Positions 55,980 to 64,000 of a stretch of DNA of 64,000 nucleotides are shown in pieces. Origin of the DNA: Owenia fusiformis (lineage: Eukaryota; Annelida; Polychaeta; Sabellida; Oweniidae); contig CAIIXF020000011.1 in assembly GCA_903813345.2 (NCBI GenBank), forward strand, positions 19,637,754 through 19,701,753, written 5' to 3'. The notes beneath the pieces were generated by a model that saw only the letters and a list, made by a program, of their open reading frames with translations, searched no databases and had not been told where the DNA came from. Position 1 is the stretch's first letter. Every line of letters starts with the position of its first letter. The translations under genes were made by a program, and so were the position numbers.

Positions 55980-58010
55980 TTTCTATTTATTTGTCTGTTT
56001 TGACTTCCAGCACTAGCCTTTGCCAATTGATGATCAAGAAATCTGTTCCGAATGAAAACGGCTGCATGGTTTTTGAGGTCTGGATGTTTTAGAGAATTGT
56101 GTTAAAACTTAATTGTCCAAAGCATGTCCATAGCCTAGTCTCGACAGGCTGGTGGCATGATGTAAGGTAGAAGGAGGGACCTAATTGCTCATATTTCTGT
56201 TTTTTGCCTATTTTTAATTTACTACTAGGAATGGCCTTTGTGAGTTGATAATCAAGAAGTCTTATTGGAAATGTGTAGAGATTGAGGATTTCAAATGTAG
56301 AATTGTATTAGAAATAGTCTTAAGCATGCATGTATCTGCTACCTGTAGGCATGGTGTATATAGTAGAAGAAGGGACCCAACTGCTCATATTTCTGTCCAA
56401 TTGTCTATTTTCACTACCAGAAATAGCATTTGTGAGTTGATAATCAAGAAATATTATCCAGAAGTGTAGTATTTGAGGATTTCATGTGTAGAATTTTGTT
56501 AGAAATAGTCCAAAGCACATGCATGAGCTGCCAGTAGGCATGTCACATGGTAGATGAAGGGGACCTTATTAACTCATATTAACATTTGATTTTCTGTTTT
56601 TACTATCAGAAATAGCATTCACGAGTTGATAATCCAGAATAAGAAGTTCTTGAGAATTTCATGTGTAGATTTTTGTTAGAAATAGTCTAAAGCACATGCA
56701 TGAGCTGCCAGTAGGCATGTCACATGGTAGATGAAGGGGACCTTATTAACTCATATTAACATTTGATTGTCTGTTTTTACTATCAGAAATAGCATTCACG
56801 AGTTGATAATCCAGAATAAGAAGTTCTTGAGAATTTCATGTGTAGATTTTTGTTAGAAATACTAGTAGTCTAAAGCATACATGATCATGAGCTGCCAGTA
56901 GGCATGTCATATGGTACATGAGGGGGACTTAATTACTCATATTAACATTTGATTGTCTGTTTTCAGTTTTCACTATCAGAAATAGCATTTGTGAGTTGAT
57001 AATCAAGAAATCTTTTCCAGAATAAGAAGTTCTTAAGAATTTCATGTGTAAAAATAGTCTAAAGCATGTATCAGCTATAGCTGTAGGCATGATGTATAAT
57101 ATAGTAGAAAATGGAACTAATGGCTCATATTTCTGTTAAATTGTCTACGTTCACTATTAGGAAAAGCCTTTGTGAGTTTATGATGAAGAAAAATTATCAA
57201 AAAGAGGTAGTCTTTCTGGATTTGATGTACAGAGTTGTGATAGAGATTGTCCGAAACATATACACTGACTGCAAAGCATGGTAAATGGCAGAAGAAAGGA
57301 CTTCATTAAAGCCTTTTTGAGCTGATTATCAAGAAATCAGATCCAGAATGGGTGTTTCTGAGGACTCGACGTCTAGAATTTTGTTAAAATTGTCCAAAAC
57401 ATGCATTTACTGCCTGTAGGCATGGCATATAGGGCACTGGTAGAGGAAGGGAGAAATTGCACACATTTCTGTCCTATTGTCTATTTTCACTATATGGTAT
57501 GTAAAAGCCTTAAGAAACATTTTCCAGAATGGCTATGCTATACTTTTTGAGTGTGTGATAGAGAATTTTGTTAAATATTGCCTAAATCAGGCATTGGCTG
57601 GGCTGTAGGAAGGGTATATGATAGAAAAATGGACTCTCAGTTGCTCACATTTCTTTCCAATGGTCTAACTAACTGAACTGTCATTTACATAGGATGACAA
57701 CCAACCAAATCCTAGCCAGAATGGCTAATTTTGAGATTTTTTAGGTGGAGGCATGACTTATGGTAAGCCTAGGTACTTAATTGCTCATGTTTCTATCCAG
57801 TTATCCAAATTAACTGTAAGAATATAGCCTTATTTGATCATGAGCTGATAATCGAGATATAGGACATGTAGAACTTTGTTAAATATTGTATAAAGCATGC
57901 ATTGTGCTGGCTGTCTGTACTGGTACACCATAGGAATTAGTCTATGTGAGTCGACAGTCAGCAATTCATATACAGAACATGTAGGCTAGATCTAAGTGAC
58001 TTGATGTGCA
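55980..58010. repeat. degenerate satellite, about 177-190-bp unit, 10-12 copies
   Basis: Recurring words: AATAGCATTTGTGAGTTGAT, AATCAAGAAATC...CCAGAAT, ATTTCATGTGTAGA, TTTTGTTAGAAATAGTC, AAAGCATGCATG, GCTGCCAGTAGGCATG, and CATATTTCTGTCCAATTGTC before the next unit. The two units starting at 56611 and 56788 are nearly identical (period 177); flanking units are increasingly diverged toward both ends, as in arrays that homogenise in the middle. Non-coding. Confidence 0.9.
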
Positions 58011-58128
58011 GAATTGTGAAAAGATCATTGACAAGAAACAATTCAGACAGCAAATGGTCAATTTGAAAGACGCGACAAACCAACAATTATTCATAAGTAT
58101 CAAAATTTCTCTTTTGTAAGAAAATGGT

Positions 58129-58144
58129 GGTCCTGAGAAGGACC
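58129..58144 (-). terminator. histone 3' stem-loop, H2A
   Basis: On the minus strand GGTCCTTCTCAGGACC, with CTTACAAAAGAGA downstream (58108-58120 on plus as TCTCTTTTGTAAG). Confidence 0.97.
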
Positions 58145-58174
58145 TTGTGGTTGTTGTTTTGAAGTTGTCGCCGC

Positions 58175-58552
58175 TTATGCTTTGCTGGCCTTGCTCTTCT
58201 TGGGGAGAAGTACAGCCTGGATGTTGGGGAGGACACCTCCTTGGGCGATGGTGACACCTCCGAGAAGTTTGTTCAATTCCTCGTCGTTGCGGACAGCCAA
58301 TTGAAGATGACGGGGGATGATTCTGCTTTTCTTGTTGTCACGGGCAGCATTACCGGCCAATTCCAAGATCTCAGCAGCTAAGTACTCGAGAACGGCAGCC
58401 AAGTAGACTGGGGCACCAGCTCCCACTCGCTTGGCGTAGTTTCCTTTGCGAAGAAGACGGTGGATTCTTCCTACTGGGAACTGAAGCCCAGCTCTGGTGG
58501 ATCGGCTCTTTGCCTTTCCCTTTGCTTTTCCTCCTTTACCGCGTCCAGACAT
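58175..58552 (-). CDS. H2A: histone H2A
   Basis: 125 codons, intronless. It begins [20 protein letters not shown], has [20 protein letters not shown], the acidic-patch region around [20 protein letters not shown] and ends [11 protein letters not shown]. No SQ(E/D)Phi tail, so canonical H2A rather than H2A.X; no H2A.Z signatures. Pairs with H2B. Divergent from H2B with 295 bp between the two ATGs; TATA (TATAAAAG) on minus at 58611-58618. Stem-loop 30 bp after the stop. Only one H2A is in the window; the unit at the left edge has lost its H2A. Confidence 0.99.
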   Translation of the reverse strand: MSGRGKGGKAKGKAKSRSTRAGLQFPVGRIHRLLRKGNYAKRVGAGAPVYLAAVLEYLAAEILELAGNAARDNKKSRIIPRHLQLAVRNDEELNKLLGGVTIAQGGVLPNIQAVLLPKKSKASKA

Positions 58553-58847
58553 GATAGATTGTGATTGCTTCGAAAATTCAAAGTAAAATGATCGAAAAAA
58601 TCCAAATTTCCTTTTATACCCTCAGAGTGGATTCAGACTGCAGAAAAACTGGCCGCTTAGCGAAGCTAGTGTCTCGCTATTGGTCGACTTTAAGAGCGCT
58701 TAAAAATCGACCAATCAGCGATGAGCAGTCTCGTTGAAAGTCGAGTTTCTCTGCAGCCAGAATCCACTAATTTGCATACGGTTCTCATATAAATACATTT
58801 CGCTTCGACCTGGCCATTTATTACTCGAGAAATCTCAGTACGTCAAA
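58553..58847. promoter_or_regulatory. bidirectional, mirror-symmetric H2A/H2B promoter
   Basis: From left to right: H2A TATA (58611-58618, minus), GAGTGGATTCAGACTGCAG (58625-58643), ATTGGTCGA (58679-58687), centre AGCGCT (about 58694), TCGACCAATCAG (58708-58719), CTGCAGCCAGAATCCACT (58751-58768, the same element reversed), octamer ATTTGCAT (58770-58777), H2B TATA TATAAATA (58788-58795). Shared elements and CCAAT boxes form a mirror; the octamer is on the H2B side only, as is known for H2B promoters bound by Oct-1. Confidence 0.88.
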
Positions 58848-59216
58848 ATGGCACCCAAAGCAGCAAGCAAAGGAAGCAAGAAGGCGGTCAAGTCAAAAAG
58901 ACCAGCCGGAGGAGACAAGAAACGCAGAAGGAAGAGGAGGGAATCCTACAGCATCTACGTGTACAAAGTCATGAAGCAAGTGCACCCCGACACTGGAATT
59001 TCCAGCAAGGCCATGAGCATCATGAACAGCTTCGTCAACGACATCTTCGAGCGTATCGCCGGGGAAGCATCCCGTCTCGCACACTACAACAAGCGATCCA
59101 CCATCACCAGCAGAGAGGTACAGACCGCCGTACGTCTCCTTCTGCCCGGTGAGTTGGCTAAGCACGCAGTCAGCGAGGGCACCAAGGCCGTCACCAAGTA
59201 CACCAGCTCCAAATAA
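58848..59216 (+). CDS. H2B: histone H2B, intact copy
   Basis: 122 codons, intronless. Start chosen at 58848 because [20 protein letters not shown] is the normal H2B tail and the TATA box at 58788 leaves room only for this ATG; the longer frame from 58734 runs through the promoter. Basic stretch [11 protein letters not shown], then the fold from [18 protein letters not shown] to the C-terminal helix ending AVTKYTSSK. Pairs with H2A, with which it shares the promoter. Stem-loop 29 bp after the stop. It is the parent form of the broken copy at 50940-52459. Confidence 0.99.
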   Translation: MAPKAASKGSKKAVKSKRPAGGDKKRRRKRRESYSIYVYKVMKQVHPDTGISSKAMSIMNSFVNDIFERIAGEASRLAHYNKRSTITSREVQTAVRLLLPGELAKHAVSEGTKAVTKYTSSK

Positions 59217-59245
59217 ACTGTCTCAGTTTATACCTACAAACACAA

Positions 59246-59261
59246 GGTCCTTCTCAGGACC
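59246..59261 (+). terminator. histone 3' stem-loop, intact H2B
   Basis: GGTCCTTCTCAGGACC, followed by CTTGCAAAAGAGATAT. Confidence 0.97.
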
Positions 59262-59499
59262 ACCTTTTACTTGCAAAAGAGATATTACGTTTATGAATTA
59301 ATTTATTATCTTGATATCTATTTGCAATTTTTGTCGCATCAATCTGGAATGACGTAAGCCTACGGGTTTAGTGTGTGTGTGTGTGTAAGCTAATATATAT
59401 ACTAATATATAATACTTCACTTAGCCCCTGTAGCCTGTTCCCCGACTCAGAAATTCACGAAATAAGTTCCGTCTGGTGCATGTGTATGTTTCTTGCGTG

Positions 59500-60192
59500 G
59501 CCCGTTTCACCCCTTTTCCCGTCATATGATCACTACAAATGTGGTATCATCTGAAAGCTATCGTTCCCAGCTGGACAATGATACCATCAAATCAGAAATC
59601 CGTCCAGAAACAACCGAGCTAGGGGCGGAAAACCTGTGCCATTTCTAAAAAGTCAGTTTAGAGTCGAAAAAGTGGATTGGCGCTGCAGGAAAATCGACCA
59701 ATCAGAATGCTCGATTTCTCAGCATTTCTTATGGTGAATTTTACCGTTCTCAGAAACGCCGGATCGCTTCGAAAGTGATACCGTCGGAAAGCTGGCATCA
59801 TCAGCTTCACTATGACACTATTCTTTTAGAAATCGATGGAGAAACGGCGGAGAAAAAGACAGATAAGTGTCGTCATTTCTGAAACGTCGAGTTTGGAGGC
59901 TAAAAGTAGATTGGGACTGCAAGAAAGCCGACCAATCAGAACGCAGCATTTCTTATGTGAAACTTGGAATTCGAGAAATCGTCTTTACCCTAGATTTCAC
60001 CCATTTTCTCGCGATTCGATCACTGCCAAAGTGATACCATCGGAAAGCTATCGTAACGAGCTAAACGATGGTCTGATTTATTTAGAAATCCGTCCACAGA
60101 CGGCGGAGTTATAGACCGATAAGTGCCATTTCTTAAACAGCCAGTTTAGATCAGAAAAGTGGATTCAGACTGCAACAACTTTATGCTAATTA
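59500..60192 (+). promoter_or_regulatory. three tandem promoter modules upstream of H4, copy 2
   Basis: Second-unit copy of 52740-53430 (shared elements at 59669, 59903 and 60156; CCAAT boxes after the first two; ATGCTAAT at 60183). Confidence 0.8.
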
Positions 60193-60269
60193 GATAGTTG
60201 GCCTATCTAGGTTAGTAGGTCACAAATCTAGGTTAGTAGGTTTGTTCTGTCAAGGCCGCGCGTGTTTCG

Positions 60270-60276
60270 TATATAA
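60270..60276 (+). promoter_or_regulatory. TATA box of H4 copy 2
   Basis: TATATAA, same position relative to the gene as in copy 1. Confidence 0.85.
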
Positions 60277-60325
60277 TCAGATCTCCGTCATTCCGACTTC
60301 ATTATTTCGACTGAAAAGCTCGTAA

Positions 60326-60655
<330 letters not shown>

Positions 60656-60682
60656 ACAACCCAGCGACAACAACAATCACAA

Positions 60683-60698
60683 GGTCCTTCTCAGGACC
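60683..60698 (+). terminator. histone 3' stem-loop, H4 copy 2
   Basis: GGTCCTTCTCAGGACC with CAAGAGAGA downstream. Confidence 0.97.
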
Positions 60699-61275
60699 AC
60701 CTTTTCTTACAAGAGAGAAATTAATAGGTTTATGAATAATTACTCGTAACTTACATAACGTGTGATAGATCTAATGCATGTGTTTTCTTCGTTTAAAGCT
60801 TAGTCTATGAAATGAATTTGACCTGAATAATAGCTCGACTTTCCCTGTTTGTGTGTGTGATTCTATGACTTGCTGGCGTGAGTTGCCTTTTAGTTAGGCC
60901 CAGGTCCAATCGTTTCTAGGGGTTTGTGTTAGATTTTCATAGTTTAATAGCCCCCATTGTCTTGCCCGCCGGACTAGATAACTAGCCCCATCGAATACTT
61001 GAAATCGCGCCGATGTCTCCGATTGAAAATTACCCCCTACATGCATTTTCTCGAAAACCCACGGTCACTTTGAACGCTGTTTTTCTTCTAGTTTTCGACA
61101 TCCAATCTCCGCAAAATACCTATCGAGAGACGGGGCTTTCCATTATCTTCAAGATGAGTACACACATAGCGACGTTAGTCTTTAGGTAATGAGAGAAATC
61201 GACGATTTTCTAAGAGGGGTAGGGCAAAAAATCATTTTCGTTTCAGCATCATGTTTTGCGACACTTTCGCCTAAA

Positions 61276-61429
61276 AAGTGGATTCAGGCTGCAGAGAAAT
61301 CACGAATGCTAGTCGCCTGTGATTGGTCCATTAACGCGCCTTCTCCCGATGAACCAATCGCGCGATAGCCCGCCTAGAAAGTAACCAATCAGCGAAGACC
61401 AGCCAAGTCGGACCCTAGCCCATATACTG
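61276..61429 (+). promoter_or_regulatory. H3 promoter, copy 2
   Basis: Shared element AAGTGGATTCAGGCTGCAG at 61276-61294, CCAAT boxes and CATATACTGG as in copy 1. Confidence 0.75.
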
Positions 61430-61454
61430 GTGGCGATTTTTACAGCGGAATTAA

Positions 61455-61901
<447 letters not shown>

Positions 61902-61929
61902 GAAGCCAACTCCTCCCAACACAACACAA

Positions 61930-61945
61930 GGTCCTTCTCAGGACC
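61930..61945 (+). terminator. histone 3' stem-loop, H3 copy 2
   Basis: GGTCCTTCTCAGGACC, then TTTCAAAAGAGACATT. Confidence 0.97.
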
Positions 61946-62741
61946 ACCTATTACTTTCAAAAGAGACATTGATGTTTTATGAATTGTTAGCTTAATGTGT
62001 GTGATTGTGTTCCGTGAGAGTGTGTGTCGATTGAAGACTATAGTCTAAAGCTATATAGACTATCTAGGCTACTTACTAATTAATTTATCAGAATGATAAT
62101 CAAATACACGTATCTGTCTAGCACTTCTATCAATCAATCTGTGAAATAATGCTTCATAAATTGATGAGCTGGTCTAGCCTAGAGGAACAGTGGTTGTACT
62201 TACTAGGCTAGGATTGTGACAGTCCGAGGTGCTTCTGCGTCCATGTGATTTCTGGGATGTTATGATATATAGGCGTTTGCGCTGATAGATCTGGATGTGC
62301 ATACGTATTATAAACGGCCCAGCGATGCCGACGTAGGGGGAGGGGGGCCAGGGGGCGGGGGTTCTAGTGAGGGATGGCTGGCTTGGTGTTATTACTCTGA
62401 TGTTGATGTTATGGCTGCCTCGGTATTTTAAAGTACATTTTCGATTTATCTGCCATCTTTCTTTAAAGCGTGAAGCTCCCTTGCTCATTACAAAAATCCA
62501 CAAGGCTGGCAGATACATGGGTGGAGGAATTGTTTTGTCAGGAGTTTGTTTCTACCTACCTGTTTTGTGATCGAACAGCATGTATGTGCCATAACAACAG
62601 GATAAGTAAACAGGATGGGTATTGTATTTAGAGCCAAACAAAAGGCAAACAATGCAACTTTATATTATGTAGTTAATCCAACAGTGACAAATCAGTTTAA
62701 TTTGTGTGGAATCTTACATCTCATGACATTATGAATTAATA

Positions 62742-64000
62742 TTTCTATTTATTTGTCTGTTTTGACTTCCAGCACTAGCCTTTGCCAATTGATGATCAAG
62801 AAATCTGTTCCGAATGAAAACGGCTGCATGGTTTTTGAGGTCTGGATGTTTTAGAGAATTGTGTTAAAACTTAATTGTCCAAAGCATGTCCATAGCCTAG
62901 TCTCGACAGGCTGGTGGCATGATGTAAGGTAGAAGGAGGGACCTAATTGCTCATATTTCTGTTTTTTGCCTATTTTTAATTTACTACTAGGAATGGCCTT
63001 TGTGAGTTGATAATCAAGAAGTCTTATTGGAAATGTGTAGAGATTGAGGATTTCAAATGTAGAATTGTATTAGAAATAGTCTTAAGCATGCATGTATCTG
63101 CTACCTGTAGGCATGGTGTATATAGTAGAAGAAGGGACCCAACTGCTCATATTTCTGTCCAATTGTCTATTTTCACTACCAGAAATAGCATTTGTGAGTT
63201 GATAATCAAGAAATATTATCCAGAAGTGTAGTATTTGAGGATTTCATGTGTAGAATTTTGTTAGAAATAGTCCAAAGCACATGCATGAGCTGCCAGTAGG
63301 CATGTCACATGGTAGATGAAGGGGACCTTATTAACTCATATTAACATTTGATTTTCTGTTTTTACTATCAGAAATAGCATTCACGAGTTGATAATCCAGA
63401 ATAAGAAGTTCTTGAGAATTTCATGTGTAGATTTTTGTTAGAAATAGTCTAAAGCACATGCATGAGCTGCCAGTAGGCATGTCACATGGTAGATGAAGGG
63501 GACCTTATTAACTCATATTAACATTTGATTGTCTGTTTTTACTATCAGAAATAGCATTCACGAGTTGATAATCCAGAATAAGAAGTTCTTGAGAATTTCA
63601 TGTGTAGATTTTTGTTAGAAATACTAGTAGTCTAAAGCATACATGATCATGAGCTGCCAGTAGGCATGTCATATGGTACATGAGGGGGACTTAATTACTC
63701 ATATTAACATTTGATTGTCTGTTTTCAGTTTTCACTATCAGAAATAGCATTTGTGAGTTGATAATCAAGAAATCTTTTCCAGAATAAGAAGTTCTTAAGA
63801 ATTTCATGTGTAAAAATAGTCTAAAGCATGTATCAGCTATAGCTGTAGGCATGATGTATAATATAGTAGAAAATGGAACTAATGGCTCATATTTCTGTTA
63901 AATTGTCTACGTTCACTATTAGGAAAAGCCTTTGTGAGTTTATGATGAAGAAAAATTATCAAAAAGAGGTAGTCTTTCTGGATTTGATGTACAGAGTTGT
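62742..64000. repeat. spacer satellite, second unit, cut by the window end
   Basis: Copy of 55980-57238 with the same internal order, including the pair of near-identical 177-bp units. The window ends inside the array; the H2A and H2B of this unit would lie beyond it. Confidence 0.92.

Overview
This is a metazoan nuclear window: AT-rich, dense in DNA-transposon debris, with a spliced gene in 7 coding exons and replication-dependent histone genes that end in the animal 3' stem-loop. The histone proteins and the repeat types fit a marine invertebrate (a lophotrochozoan such as a mollusc or brachiopod, or an invertebrate deuterostome). I cannot place it further from sequence alone. The prokaryotic feature types (operons, ribosome binding sites, CRISPR) do not apply.

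Layout. 1-41.5 kb: no intact host gene recognised. It is a mosaic of non-autonomous DNA transposons, foldback elements and minisatellites: mariner-like elements at 6969-8092 and 16424-20436 (the second carries a three-level stack of nested insertions), TA- and TWA-duplicating MITEs, elements with 8-bp target duplications, a Crypton/KIAA1958-like N-terminal ORF (13983-14273), a LINE 3'-end fragment (33176-33880) and a 1.26-kb element with CACGRTG ends and a 5-bp duplication (37284-38542). 41.5-46.3 kb: a complete M20-family dipeptidase gene (PM20D2 type, 411 aa). One of its splice donors lies on a MITE target site, and one acceptor abuts a minisatellite. 46.3-50.9 kb: more nested inverted-repeat elements, including a lattice of GGGGCAA / GGGACTCGATG words. 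50.9-64 kb: the left edge of a tandem core-histone array.

Histone array. The repeat unit is about 6.76 kb, with order H2A(-) H2B(+) H4(+) H3(+) and no H1 seen. The first unit begins in a broken H2B, with codons 31-65 and 79/80-122 separated by 1.28 kb of foreign DNA. A complete H4, H3, H2A and H2B follow, then a second H4 and H3 before the window ends inside the second unit. All intact histone genes, and the broken H2B, end in the same 16-nt stem-loop. The H2A/H2B, H4 and H3 upstream regions share an element close to GTGGATTCAGRCTGCAG; in the H2A/H2B bidirectional promoter it occurs as a mirror pair, and an octamer ATTTGCAT lies only on the H2B side. The four core histones supply nucleosomes in S phase, so a common promoter element and common 3' processing signal fit coordinated expression.

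Limits: all repeat classifications rest on termini, target duplications and by-eye alignment. No database search was possible.
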